A DNA stretch of 64,000 nucleotides, taken from contig CAZBUJ010000004.1 of NCBI GenBank assembly GCA_964495075.1, forward strand, positions 1 to 64,000. The letters are read 5' to 3'. Shown here piece by piece: positions 17,927-26,952 of this stretch (the stretch's first letter is position 1; the number at the start of each line of letters is the position of its first letter). This stretch comes from JAFGJQ01 sp964495075 (GTDB lineage Bacteria > Planctomycetota > Phycisphaerae > UBA1845). The position numbers and the translations under genes are program-made. The notes beneath the pieces are model-generated. The model made no database searches. It was not told where the DNA came from and saw nothing but the letters and a program-made list of their open reading frames with translations.

Positions 17927-19204
17927 GTGCCGGTCGACGTCGCCACGGAAGCTACGCCGCTCATTACCGAGCCGGCCAGCCTGTTCGCGTTTCTGGCATC
18001 CATCGTGGCGGTGGTTTTCGGACTGGCCAGGCTCGAAGCCTTGAAGCCGCTGTTCCGCTACTGCCCGCCCCTCGTGTGGACGTATTTCATTCCGATGATC
18101 TGCACTTCACTGGGCGTGATCCCGCGCAGCTCATCGCTCTACTCGGTGTTCATGGGCGACGTCGTGCTTCCGATGCTGTTGGTCCTGCTGCTGGTGCCGA
18201 CCGACACGCGGTCGGTGGCCCGGCTCGGGCCCAAGGCGATTGCCATGATGCTCATCGGGACCTGCGGAATCGTGGCGGGGGCGGTCGTGAGTTTTGCGTT
18301 GATCGTCTGGCTGCGGCCCGCGGGGACCCTCCCGGACGGGTTGTGGAGGGGCGTGGCCGCCCTCGCCGGCTCCTGGATCGGTGGAAGCCCCAACATGTAC
18401 GCCGTGGCCGGCAGCGTGGGCACGGATCCGACGCTCCTGGGCAAGCTGATCATCGTCGACACCGTGTGTGCCTACTCGTGGCTCGGCGTGCTGGTAGCGA
18501 TGACCAACATCGAACAGCGCATCGATCGATTCACCGGTGGGGACAACCGGATTGTCGAGGCCCTGGCGGTGAACCTGTCGAAACGGCACGCGGAACGCCG
18601 CCGCCCGATTCAGTTATTCGATTTTGCCTTGATGATCGCGTTGGCCCTGGTCGTCAGCCAGATCTGCCTGGCCGGCGGCGAGTCCATCGGCGGTTGCGTG
18701 GCGTCGGCGGAAGCGGCGAGCGGCTTCTGGGCCAAGATCCACTTGAGCCAGGTGCTCAGCGGTTTCGGCTGGGGTGTGCTCCTCATCACCGGGGTCAGTG
18801 TGGTGTTGTCACTGACCCCCGCCCGCAACATCGATGACGCCGGCGCCACGCCGATCGGATACGTGGGGCTCTACTTCCTGCTCACGACGTTTGGTGCACG
18901 GGCCGATCTGCGACAGATCAGCGCGGAAGACGCCTGGCTCTTCGCCATGGGGCTGATCTGGATCCTCATTCACGTCGGGGTGCTGCTGGTGGGGCTGCGG
19001 CTGTTGCGGGCGCCGCTCTTCCTGGGTGCGACCGCCTCCATGGCGAACATCGGCGGCACGGCGTCGGCGCCGGTGGTGGCCGCCGCTTTTCACCCCAGCC
19101 TGGCCCCGGTGGGCCTGGTGATGGCCATCCTGGGCGGCGTGATCGGGACGCCGATCGCGTTGCTGGTGATCGGCAAGATCTGCGCGTTGATCGCCGGCGC
19201 ATGA
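17927..19204 (+). CDS. DUF819 (YjcL-like) membrane permease
   Basis: The 425-residue product has about eleven hydrophobic segments and the conserved DUF819 signatures 'WIGGSPNMYAVA' and 'MANIGGTASAPVVAAA', Gly-rich half-helices typical of re-entrant transporter cores. The GTG at 17927 was chosen because it follows AAGGGGG directly and lies one base after the GH20 stop; the open frame upstream only overlaps the GH20 gene. The family has no agreed substrate. Coupling to a hexosaminidase and location among peptidoglycan hydrolases make import of an amino sugar, muropeptide or released peptide the best guess. This is inference from context. Confidence 0.8.
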   Translation: MPVDVATEATPLITEPASLFAFLASIVAVVFGLARLEALKPLFRYCPPLVWTYFIPMICTSLGVIPRSSSLYSVFMGDVVLPMLLVLLLVPTDTRSVARLGPKAIAMMLIGTCGIVAGAVVSFALIVWLRPAGTLPDGLWRGVAALAGSWIGGSPNMYAVAGSVGTDPTLLGKLIIVDTVCAYSWLGVLVAMTNIEQRIDRFTGGDNRIVEALAVNLSKRHAERRRPIQLFDFALMIALALVVSQICLAGGESIGGCVASAEAASGFWAKIHLSQVLSGFGWGVLLITGVSVVLSLTPARNIDDAGATPIGYVGLYFLLTTFGARADLRQISAEDAWLFAMGLIWILIHVGVLLVGLRLLRAPLFLGATASMANIGGTASAPVVAAAFHPSLAPVGLVMAILGGVIGTPIALLVIGKICALIAGA

Positions 19205-19381
19205 CGGCGCCCCTGGCAAGCCGTGCGCGGGCACGCGGCCAGGACCCTTCCCTTCGGACAGGGCATGCGGTATGGTTTGGGCGAGACGTCCGGCGATGGC
19301 ATGCGTGGCGCGTCGTGGCCATTCAGGGCGCCCGTCTTTCGCCTGCGTAGACCTGCTCATCCATCCTCTCGAGGTGCGGTC

Positions 19382-21118
19382 ATGCACACGCTGCTTCAAA
19401 CGACGAGCGGAATCGAGTCGCCCATGGGGGTGCTGGATTGGGCGCTCATCGCTGCGTTTCTCCTGGGTACGACGGTGGTGGCGTTCCTGACAAAGGGACG
19501 CCAGGCGACGCTGCGCGACTTCTTCCTGAGCGACCGGAACCTGCCATGGACGGTCGTCTGCATGTCGCTGATCGCCACCGAGATCAGCGCCGCAGGGTTT
19601 ATCGGTGTACCGTACAACGCGTTTCGCACCGGTGGTTCACTGGTGTATGTCCAGTTGGCCGCCGGGGCCATCTTCGCCCGCTTCATCGTCGCCCATTACT
19701 TCGTGCCGGCATTCTATGAGCGCGAAACGTACAGCCCGTACCAGTTCGTCGGTCACACCATGGGAACTGGGGCCGAGCGCATGACGAGCCTGCTGTTCAT
19801 GGTGGGCGCGCTGCTCGGTCAGGGTGTGCGCGTCTTCGTGATTGCGGAGATCCTGCACGTGGTGGCCGGGGTGGACGTCTTCTCGGCCATCATGGGCATC
19901 GGATTGTTTGCGGCGCTCTGGGGCCTGATCGGCGGCATCCGCACCGTGGTATGGACCGATGTCGTGCAATTCATCGTGATTACCGTCGCCCTGCTCGCCG
20001 CCGCCGTCTATCTGGTGATCGGATGCGATGGTCTCGGCTCGATCCTCTCGCTCGCCTCGGAGACGCAGAAACTCCACGTGTTCGACTTCCGCTTCGACCT
20101 GGCCCTGCAGTTCACGATCTGGACCGGCCTGTTCGGCGCGACCTTCAACACGATGGCCTCGCACGGCGCCGATCAGATGAGCGCACAGCGCATGTTCTGC
20201 TGTCGCGGCGCGAACGATGCGAAAAAGGCGATGATCTGGAGCAGCTTGAGCCAGGTGCTGGTGCTGTTGATGCTGTTCATCGGGCTCGGCCTGTTCGCCT
20301 ACCCGCGTCAGCACATTTTCCAGGTCTACAACGTCGACAACTCGTGGGTGTTCCCGCTCTTCATCGCCCAGGTGATGCCGGCCGGGATCAAAGGGCTGCT
20401 CATCATCGGGCTGATGGCCGCGGCGATCTCGAGCCTCAGTTCGGCCGTCACCGCCCTCGCCCAGACCACGGTCAGTTCCTTCCTGCTGAACCGCCGCCGC
20501 AAGGAGTTCACCGACGAACCCGCTCGCTTGCGCGTTTCGCGATTGTTCGTGTTATTCTGGGGTCTGTTCCTTTGCGGCATGGCGATTTTCTTCCAGGACA
20601 TCCGCGTGTACGAGGACCTGCTGACCCTGGCCCAGCAGACGACCAGCTTCACCTACGGCGCGCTGCTTGGCGCGTTGCTGGTGGCGTTTCTGCCGTACCG
20701 GCGGGACGGGCGCGGGATCCTGTTCGGGGCGCCCTACGCCGTGTTGGCCGCGTTCGGCCTTCGATTCTCCGAACCGTGGACCCACTGGGTCGTGGTCTCC
20801 GGCGTGCTCGCCCTGTTCATCTGCTGGTGCTTCGCGCTGATCCGGGAGGCGGACGACATTCTCCGCGTCGGTGATCATGATCAGTATGTGCGCCGGGCGT
20901 GGTACATCCTGCTGGCTGAATTCCCGCGAACGATCTGGATCCTCATCGCCAGTGCCGGGGTGCTCACCGTCCACTTCGTGGCGGTGGACCTGGACTACAT
21001 GGGCGTGATGGGCCGGGACATCGCCTGGCCGTGGTATCTGCCGGCCGGAATCGGGAGCACGGTCTTGCTCAGTTACCTGCTCAGCCGCCCGACGGCATTG
21101 CGCGAGCACGGTACGTGA
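19382..21118 (+). CDS. Sodium:solute symporter (SSS family), copy 1
   Basis: The 578-residue product has about 13-14 hydrophobic segments and the SSS/NanT-like features: 'DFFLSDRNLPW' after helix 1, 'SLIATEISAAGF' in helix 2, 'ALWGLIGGIRTVVWTDVVQF' in the middle of the protein, and 'AAAISSLSSAVTALA' for the sodium site. The ATG at 19382 with GAGGTG just upstream is preferred over a start 53 codons earlier in Arg/Pro-rich sequence. Close in sequence to the symporter at 36241-38202, sharing a 'MFCC' motif with both cysteines, so the two are paralogues. Likely imports a sugar, amino sugar or acid with sodium. It closes the plus-strand run that starts with the giant amidase. Confidence 0.85.
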   Translation: MHTLLQTTSGIESPMGVLDWALIAAFLLGTTVVAFLTKGRQATLRDFFLSDRNLPWTVVCMSLIATEISAAGFIGVPYNAFRTGGSLVYVQLAAGAIFARFIVAHYFVPAFYERETYSPYQFVGHTMGTGAERMTSLLFMVGALLGQGVRVFVIAEILHVVAGVDVFSAIMGIGLFAALWGLIGGIRTVVWTDVVQFIVITVALLAAAVYLVIGCDGLGSILSLASETQKLHVFDFRFDLALQFTIWTGLFGATFNTMASHGADQMSAQRMFCCRGANDAKKAMIWSSLSQVLVLLMLFIGLGLFAYPRQHIFQVYNVDNSWVFPLFIAQVMPAGIKGLLIIGLMAAAISSLSSAVTALAQTTVSSFLLNRRRKEFTDEPARLRVSRLFVLFWGLFLCGMAIFFQDIRVYEDLLTLAQQTTSFTYGALLGALLVAFLPYRRDGRGILFGAPYAVLAAFGLRFSEPWTHWVVVSGVLALFICWCFALIREADDILRVGDHDQYVRRAWYILLAEFPRTIWILIASAGVLTVHFVAVDLDYMGVMGRDIAWPWYLPAGIGSTVLLSYLLSRPTALREHGT

Positions 21119-21230
21119 CCCGTCGTGAAGCCGTCCCCGAGGACCGCCAATGACCCTGTTCAATCGCCGGTGACCGAGCGACGCCGGTCTCGGTGGATCG
21201 CCGTGTTGCCGTGACGGTGATCGCGGTCAC

Positions 21231-21265
21231 GCGGTGGCGTTGCAGTATCACTGCAAAGCCGCCGC
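21231..21265. terminator. Long hairpin downstream of symporter gene
   Basis: Two 16-base arms (21231-21246 and 21250-21265) pair with one G-U and one G-A mismatch around an ATC loop. There is no T tract, so it is either a rho-independent-like stop without U-run, a 3'-end stabilising stem, or a bidirectional binding site. It lies 112 bases beyond the symporter stop codon. Confidence 0.4.
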
Positions 21266-21321
21266 GGTTGCCTGTCCGAGCAACGCAACCGTTAAAGCTG
21301 GGAGACGGCACCCGGTTTTTC

Positions 21322-21351
21322 TTGCGATCCTGTGCCCGATAGCGGTACACT
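21322..21351 (+). promoter_or_regulatory. Sigma70-like promoter for PEP-CTERM gene
   Basis: TTGCGA, an 18-base spacer and TACACT, followed by an AT-rich AATTAAA. Transcription would start near 21358 and leave a leader of about 180 bases before the start codon at 21540. The same -10 hexamer and spacing occur upstream of the second giant amidase. Confidence 0.4.
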
Positions 21352-21539
21352 AATTAAAGGGGTAGGAGGAAGGGAGAAGCGGCCCCTCTCATGACGCTGC
21401 TCGTGCGGACGCCGCGGCGTCAGGTCGCTCACAAAGTGACGGTTCGAACGATTGTCGTGTGCTGCGCACGGGCAAGTTGTGTCTGCGCTCGCGCGAATCG
21501 ATGGCCCGTCGGCTCTCAGGCTCTTGGAGGAGGTAGACA

Positions 21540-22856
21540 ATGAAACAGAAACTGATTGTGTTAAGTGCGGCCATCGTGGTCGCGACGACGTCTTCGGCGG
21601 CGTTTGCGAACGCCTACGCGTCGGGGATCACGCCTTACGGGTCGGACGGTGCGAGCTTCGTTCTGAACGAGAACGCGGCGTCGGTCGCGCTGGTGCTCGA
21701 CGGCGGTGGAGGCGGTACCTACGCGCTACCGACCACGCGGGGCGTTCACAGCTTCAGCCTGTCGGACTTCGGCGTGATGGGCGCGCACTCGTTCTCCATC
21801 GAGGTCACCTCGTCCACGGCGCCGGGCTGGACCCAGATCGGCGTGGATGAGATGTCGACGAGCTTCTACAGCCCACGCGGCATCGCGGTGAACAAGAACG
21901 CCAGCAGTTCCCTGTTCGGCAGCGTGTACGTATCCAACGCGGCCGCCGGTTACACCGTCTTCGGGCGCGGGTGTCAGGACGGGATCTACACTCTGAACGC
22001 GGCCATGCAGGATCTTGGCTTCGCGGACGGCGGTGTGGACTGGTCAGGCAGCTACGGCCCGTGGAAGAGCACGGTCGGCCCGGACGATCACCTGTACGTC
22101 TGCAACTACAACGATGACACGCTGTACGAGATGAGCGGCGACTTCGCCAGCGCCGTGCAGATCATCGGTCCGGAGGACAAGTTCGAAGGGCAGTTCGTGT
22201 CGTCTGTATGGGTGGACGGTACGCAGGCCGACGGCAACCGGATGGTCTACGCCGGGTCGTCGAACTACCCGACTTACGGTGTCATCCGCTACGCCCTTGG
22301 CAGCGCCGCCGAGGCTGACGGCCCGGGCGAGACGTACATCAGCCCGGACGCGTACGGGTTCTATCCGTACGACATCGCCAAGGACAGCGATGGCGACTGG
22401 TATTCGATCCAGTATCGCTGGGCCGATGCCCAGGCGCCCAACGCCTCGAAGATCGACGGCAGCGGCACGGTGCCGCTGGGCGACGACCCGTTGGAGATCC
22501 TCTGGGACACGGAGGACCAGACGGGTGGCGGCTACTGCATGGACATCTTTGAGGAGGCGGGCATCGTCGCGGTCGGCTTCACGGGCGGTGAAACGGTCAC
22601 CGGCGTGGTGCGGTTTTATGACATGGAGACGGGCGATTTCCTGAGCGAGTTCGACCCTGGCATGACGTATGTCCGTGACCTTGCGTTCGACGCGGCCGGC
22701 AACCTGTACGTCGGCGACAACAGCACCGAGTGGGTGCGGGTCTTCTCGCCGGGTGGCGATTTCGAGTTCGCCACCGACGGCTGGTTCGTGATTCCGGAGC
22801 CGGCGTCGCTGGTTCTGCTCGCGTTCGGTGCGATGGCCCTGGTGCGCCGTCGCTAG
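21540..22856 (+). CDS. Exported PEP-CTERM protein with beta-propeller-like repeats
   Basis: The 438-residue product has a classic signal peptide cut after 'AAFA' (about residue 23). Its body resembles an NHL/SMP-30-like propeller, with recurring 'D-x-x-G-N-L-Y-V-G-D' and 'PDDHLYVCNYND' blades. The C terminus is a full PEP-CTERM sorting tag: 'VIPEPAS', a hydrophobic stretch and 'RRR'. Such proteins are cleaved and anchored or released by exosortase. No exosortase gene is in the window. A strong ribosome-binding site (GGAGGAGG) precedes the ATG. It is a likely surface or extracellular-matrix protein; its ligand is unknown. Confidence 0.85.
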   Translation: MKQKLIVLSAAIVVATTSSAAFANAYASGITPYGSDGASFVLNENAASVALVLDGGGGGTYALPTTRGVHSFSLSDFGVMGAHSFSIEVTSSTAPGWTQIGVDEMSTSFYSPRGIAVNKNASSSLFGSVYVSNAAAGYTVFGRGCQDGIYTLNAAMQDLGFADGGVDWSGSYGPWKSTVGPDDHLYVCNYNDDTLYEMSGDFASAVQIIGPEDKFEGQFVSSVWVDGTQADGNRMVYAGSSNYPTYGVIRYALGSAAEADGPGETYISPDAYGFYPYDIAKDSDGDWYSIQYRWADAQAPNASKIDGSGTVPLGDDPLEILWDTEDQTGGGYCMDIFEEAGIVAVGFTGGETVTGVVRFYDMETGDFLSEFDPGMTYVRDLAFDAAGNLYVGDNSTEWVRVFSPGGDFEFATDGWFVIPEPASLVLLAFGAMALVRRR

Positions 22857-22913
22857 TACCCGCCTTTCGCCCGGCGGGCCAACCCGCCCGGCGAGACACG
22901 AATGACGGATGAG

Positions 22914-22946
22914 GCGCCGCCGGCCGCGTGCTGGCGGCGCTTTTTT
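22914..22946 (+). terminator. Strong intrinsic terminator
   Basis: GCGCCGCC (22914-22921), an 11-base loop, GGCGGCGC (22933-22940), then six T residues. It follows the PEP-CTERM gene by about 58 bases. A second imperfect GC-rich stem lies just before it (about 22869-22893). This is the clearest terminator in the window. Confidence 0.85.
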
Positions 22947-23068
22947 GCGCCGGGTGGCCGTGCCATCGCGCCGCGGTGAGGAATCCGTTTGCGCGATTCG
23001 GGGCGACGGCGGGCCACCCGTCGTTGAATTGGCCCGCGGACACGTTCCGTCGGCAGGCCCTGTATTTG

Positions 23069-24556
23069 TCACTTGTCAGGCGGCGCTGGATTCCAGTTGG
23101 CGAGGATTCGGCATGCGTTGTCCTGTAATTGTTCGTAGGGCTCCACGGGGCCGGGGATCCGGTTGTAGAGGAACGAGAAGGCGAGCCACGTGCCGTGGTG
23201 CGTGCGGACGTACCCGCTCAGCGTGCGTACGCCGCCGATGTACCCCGTCTTGGCGAACACATGGCCTTTGAGGTCCTTCATCCGGCTCTGCAGCGTGCCT
23301 TGTTCTCCGACGGTGGACAGGCTCGCCCGGAAGACATCGCCGTGCGGATGGTTGTACATGGCAGTGAGCAGGTCGGTCAGGAGTCGCGCCGTCACGCGGT
23401 TTCGATCGCTCAGCCCCGAGCCGTCGTCCACCCGCAGTCCCCACGTGGGCACGCCGAGTTTTCGCAACTGGGCCGGAATGGCTTTCCGGGCGTCGGACCA
23501 CGAGCCCGGCTCGTTGCGCCCATGAGCCAATGCCCACCGCCGGCCGATCTGTTTGGCCAGACACTCGGCGAACAGGTTCTGCGAATGGGTGTTGGTGCGC
23601 CACAGGATGTCGGCGATCGGCGTCTTATGGACGGCCAGGATCTCGCCCTGGTTCGGTCGACCGGCCGCGTCGCGCTCCACCTGCACGGCCCGGATGGTGC
23701 CGCCCCAGGTGATACCGTGCTGGGCGGCGGCGACGCGAAACGCATCGGCGAACAGCAGGCCCGGGCGGATGACCGGTTTGCTTTTCAGCGACCGTCGCCG
23801 GTCCGTCGTTCCGGTGAGGGCGTAGATGTTGCACTGGCCCAGGCGGGTGAGATTCGCTCGTTTGCCCTTGGCGCCCCGGCCGGACAGGCACATGTTGAGA
23901 ATGCTGACCGAATCCGTGGCCGGCACGACGCGAAACTGCACCGCTTCCCCGTCCGCCTCCGGCCGGACGAACACGTCGATGCAGTTGTCGTTGAAGTTCA
24001 GCCCGGACACCGGGCATGCGTACCATTCGTCGAGGTCTTCGGTATCCCAGTTCGGGTGGAGCTGTATCATTTCGAAGAAGGTCGGATCGTAGCACAGGTC
24101 GCCGGCGACGTGGTGAACACCTCTCTCGGCCAGTAGGGCCGCCCACTCGTGCAGCAGCGTGCTCACCCGCCGATCAGCGCGGCGGGCCAGCCGCGGGTCG
24201 CCTGTGGCCGGGTCCCCGTTGCCCACGATGCAGATGTCATCGCCCAGTTGGACGAGGTAAGTGTCGAACGTGTGGTCGGGCCCGAACAGGTCGAGGGCCG
24301 CCGCGGTGACGACCAGCTTCATGTTGCTGGCCGGGGTGAACGGCTTGTCGGCGTTCTCGGCATACAGTTCGCGGCCGGACGGCAGTTCGACGACACGAGC
24401 GGCCACGATCGCGCCCGACTCGTCGAGTTGGTGTAGAGCCGGTGGAAGTTCCGCGGCCAGTTGCGGGTCATGCGGTGCCCACGTGCAGCCGGCTGCCGGC
24501 ATCAGGGCCAGCACCACCAGCAGACGGTGATTCCGAGTTGCTGGATTCGTATTCAT
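23069..24556 (-). CDS. dacB: D-alanyl-D-alanine carboxypeptidase/endopeptidase, PBP4 type
   Basis: The 495-residue product has a lipoprotein signal ending A-A-G-C (Cys24) and the PBP4/S13 peptidase layout with an inserted domain between the first two motifs. Active-site motifs are S76-N-M-K79 in 'TPASNMKL', S-Q-N in 'NTHSQNLFAE', and K-T-G in 'FAKTGYIGG'. PBP4 releases terminal D-Ala from pentapeptides and cuts DD-crosslinks in the periplasm. The ATG at 24556 starts the signal peptide; the 45 codons upstream in frame overlap the alr 3' end region and look non-coding. It is 85 bases downstream of alr on the same strand, so the two are probably one operon. Convergent with the PEP-CTERM gene. 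Confidence 0.9.
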   Translation of the reverse strand: MNTNPATRNHRLLVVLALMPAAGCTWAPHDPQLAAELPPALHQLDESGAIVAARVVELPSGRELYAENADKPFTPASNMKLVVTAAALDLFGPDHTFDTYLVQLGDDICIVGNGDPATGDPRLARRADRRVSTLLHEWAALLAERGVHHVAGDLCYDPTFFEMIQLHPNWDTEDLDEWYACPVSGLNFNDNCIDVFVRPEADGEAVQFRVVPATDSVSILNMCLSGRGAKGKRANLTRLGQCNIYALTGTTDRRRSLKSKPVIRPGLLFADAFRVAAAQHGITWGGTIRAVQVERDAAGRPNQGEILAVHKTPIADILWRTNTHSQNLFAECLAKQIGRRWALAHGRNEPGSWSDARKAIPAQLRKLGVPTWGLRVDDGSGLSDRNRVTARLLTDLLTAMYNHPHGDVFRASLSTVGEQGTLQSRMKDLKGHVFAKTGYIGGVRTLSGYVRTHHGTWLAFSFLYNRIPGPVEPYEQLQDNACRILANWNPAPPDK

Positions 24557-24641
24557 GTCGAGAGCGTACCAGCGCCGACGGGCCGTTTCCAGACGTCGTG
24601 AGCCCATTGGCCTTGGCGGCTCGCCGCGATGTCCGCCGCCC

Positions 24642-25790
24642 TCAGACCAGTCGGCGGATGACGCGCGGTCCGAGAAGCGTTGTGATTTCATAGGGGATCG
24701 TGTCGAGTTGCCGGGCGATGGCCTCGACGCTGTTGGGCGAGTTGCGATCGTTGTCGATAATGATGACCTCGTCGCCGGGAGCGATGGGGTGGCCCGCGCT
24801 GCGAAACGCGGACAGGTCGATGACGGTCTGGTCCATGCTCACGCGGCCTACCACCGGTGCGCTGCGCCCGGCGATGATCATGCGCCCGAAGTTCGACAGT
24901 CGACGGTCGTACCCGTCCGCGTAACCGACGGGCACGAGTCCGACCAGCATGTCGTGATGGGCCTGAAACGTGCACCCGTAGCCGACATAGCTGCCGGCCG
25001 GGATTTCTTTGATCAGGGTCAGCGAACCGATCACGCGGAGGGCCGGCCGGAAGTCGGGGCGGTTCGTCATGGCGGGGCTCGCGTGGTAGCCGTACACTGA
25101 GATCCCCGGCCGAATCATGTCCAGATGGCTGCCGGGCAGGTCGATGGTGGCGGCGGAGTTGGCGGCGTGGACGATCGGCGGGCGGATGCCGCGTTCCACC
25201 AGGCGATCGACGAGGAGTTGCAGGCGGCGCAACTGCCGGCCGGCGAACGCCTTGTCATCGTCGGCGGTGGCGAAGTGCGTGTACAGACCTTCGAAGACGA
25301 CGGCCGGGTGGTCGACGGCCGCGTCGATGACCTCGGCCATCGGGCCTTGGTGCAGTCCCATGCGGGACATGCCGGTATCGAGCTTGAGATGCACCCATGC
25401 CCGCCGCCCCATGGATTTCGCGGCGTCGCCGAGGGCCGCGATGTCGGCCGCCGAGGTGGCGGTGACACGAATGTCGTTCTCGACCAGCCACTGGGCCAGT
25501 TCCAGCCTGTCCGGACCGGTTCGCGCGTTGAGGACCGGGCCGAACAGAAGAATGGGCTCGTCGCACCCGAGCCGGCGCAGTTCTTCCGCCTCGCGGACGG
25601 TGGCCACCCCGAACATATCGACGCCGGCCGCGCGGAAGGCGGGCAGCAACAGCGCCATTCCATGTCCGTACGCGTTCGCCTTGACGGCCACGCACAGGCG
25701 GCAGTCGGGCGGGGCGAACGAGCGGAGCACGGCGCAATTGTGCGTCACCGCCGCCGCGTCAATCTCGGCGTAGAGCAAGTCCAGGTCCAT
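24642..25790 (-). CDS. alr: Alanine racemase
   Basis: The 382-residue product carries the PLP-lysine motif AVKANAYGHG with Lys37, a TIM-barrel domain with 'KLDTGMSRMG' and 'HAANSAAT', the catalytic tyrosine region 'YVGYGCTF', and the C-terminal beta domain with 'VGRVSMDQ'. All are hallmarks of alanine racemase, which interconverts L- and D-Ala in the cytoplasm. The length is normal. The ATG at 25790 was chosen because the conserved domain starts within ten residues. Located upstream of dacB on the same strand, it could turn D-Ala released from peptidoglycan into L-Ala for catabolism, or supply D-Ala for wall synthesis. Confidence 0.93.
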   Translation of the reverse strand: MDLDLLYAEIDAAAVTHNCAVLRSFAPPDCRLCVAVKANAYGHGMALLLPAFRAAGVDMFGVATVREAEELRRLGCDEPILLFGPVLNARTGPDRLELAQWLVENDIRVTATSAADIAALGDAAKSMGRRAWVHLKLDTGMSRMGLHQGPMAEVIDAAVDHPAVVFEGLYTHFATADDDKAFAGRQLRRLQLLVDRLVERGIRPPIVHAANSAATIDLPGSHLDMIRPGISVYGYHASPAMTNRPDFRPALRVIGSLTLIKEIPAGSYVGYGCTFQAHHDMLVGLVPVGYADGYDRRLSNFGRMIIAGRSAPVVGRVSMDQTVIDLSAFRSAGHPIAPGDEVIIIDNDRNSPNSVEAIARQLDTIPYEITTLLGPRVIRRLV

Positions 25791-25859
25791 AGTCGGGTGC
25801 TCACCATCCGACGGGGAGCGCCGGGCGGGTGGTCCCGGTTGGGGGATGCGCCCGCGACC

Positions 25860-25888
25860 TTGGCACCGTACCCCGTCGCTCCCATAAT
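25860..25888 (+). promoter_or_regulatory. Sigma70-like promoter for spmA-spmB
   Basis: TTGGCA, a 17-base spacer and CATAAT match the consensus at five of six positions each. Transcription would begin near 25895, about 60 bases before the spmA start. This is the best promoter match seen in the window. Confidence 0.6.
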
Positions 25889-25953
25889 ACTTGCGGCGCG
25901 ATCGCTCGACCAGCGTTAAAGCTCGTCCACCATTGTCAGGAGGTGTGGTGTCC

Positions 25954-26952
25954 ATGAGAGTGCTGACGGGAGTCATGCGTTACCTGCTGAACATCAACAC
26001 GGTGTGGGGGCTGATGATCCTCGCCTCCTTCCTGCTGTGTCTGGTGCAGCATTTTCAGCCGACCACGACCGTCATCCCGATCTCGAAGCTGGCTGACGGG
26101 TCGAACACGATCGCGATCTGCCGGGTCGACGGCAGCGGCGGCGCCAAGCAAGTCGTCGAACGGTTCGCGTACACCCTGACCCGATCGGGGCGGGCGGTGG
26201 CGATCGCCGACGCGGACACCGAGCCCCGCAAGGACCGGCCGGGGCTGATCGACGCCACCGTCGCCGGCGATGCCGTCCACCTGACCTGGGACGCGGCCGG
26301 ACACGGCGAGTTCGTGCTCGCTGTGGGTGACGTACCCGTTGCCTCGGCCAAGCTCGTGACCCTCGAGTCGATCTCCGACGCCGCCATCAACTATGCCCAG
26401 AGCGGTTTCAACATCGCCCTCGGGCTGGTGGCGACGATGGTGCTGTTTCTCGGCCTGATGCGGGTGGGGCAGGACGCGGGCATCATCCAGGTGGTGGCCC
26501 GCGTGTTCTACCCGGTCATTCGGTTCCTGTTCCCCGAGGTGCCCAGGGAGCATCCGGCGAACGGGGCGATCCTGATGAACTTCACCACGACGCTGCTGGG
26601 GCTGGGCAACGCCGCCACGCCGTTCGGCCTCAAGGCGATGAAGGAGTTACAGAGCCTGAACGACACGCCGGAGGTGGCCACCGATTCCCAGGTCATGTTT
26701 CTCGGTTACAACACGGCCGGGCTGGCGATCCTGCCGACGACGTTGCTGGCCATGCGGAAGGCGGCGGGGTGCAGTGATCCGTTCGAAGTGATCGGTACCT
26801 GTATGCTGGCGGGCGCGACGGCGACGCTGACCGCGATCATCACGTGCAAGTTGTTGACCCGACTGCCCATGTTCTCGCGAAAGGCGGCGCTGGCGGAGCA
26901 TGCGCGGGATCGAGCCCGCGGCGCGGCGGGCGCCGGGGAGGTGGAGTCATGA
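25954..26952 (+). CDS. spmA: SpmA-like nucleoside-recognition (gate) membrane protein with extra domain
   Basis: The 332-residue product has an N-terminal membrane segment, an inserted soluble domain of about 100 residues (roughly 35-135, beta-rich, not seen in the usual SpmA of about 200 residues), then the nucleoside-recognition/gate domain with 'NIALGLVATMVLFLGLMRVGQDAG', 'NGAILMNFTTTLLGLGNAATPFG' split over two helices and 'FLGYNTAGLAILPT'. AGGAGG precedes the ATG by ten bases. The stop overlaps the spmB start (ATGA). In Bacillus, SpmA and SpmB are needed for spore-core dehydration; here nothing suggests sporulation. Next to alr and dacB a transport role for a wall-derived compound is possible. 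Confidence 0.8.
   Translation: MRVLTGVMRYLLNINTVWGLMILASFLLCLVQHFQPTTTVIPISKLADGSNTIAICRVDGSGGAKQVVERFAYTLTRSGRAVAIADADTEPRKDRPGLIDATVAGDAVHLTWDAAGHGEFVLAVGDVPVASAKLVTLESISDAAINYAQSGFNIALGLVATMVLFLGLMRVGQDAGIIQVVARVFYPVIRFLFPEVPREHPANGAILMNFTTTLLGLGNAATPFGLKAMKELQSLNDTPEVATDSQVMFLGYNTAGLAILPTTLLAMRKAAGCSDPFEVIGTCMLAGATATLTAIITCKLLTRLPMFSRKAALAEHARDRARGAAGAGEVES

Larger units (their letters stand above)
21119..21539. other. 421-base intergenic region
   Basis: No gene is supported here. It holds a large hairpin (21231-21265) after the symporter gene and a promoter-like pair (21322-21351) before the PEP-CTERM gene; these are listed separately. The rest shows no recognisable RNA gene or repeat. 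Confidence 0.6.
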
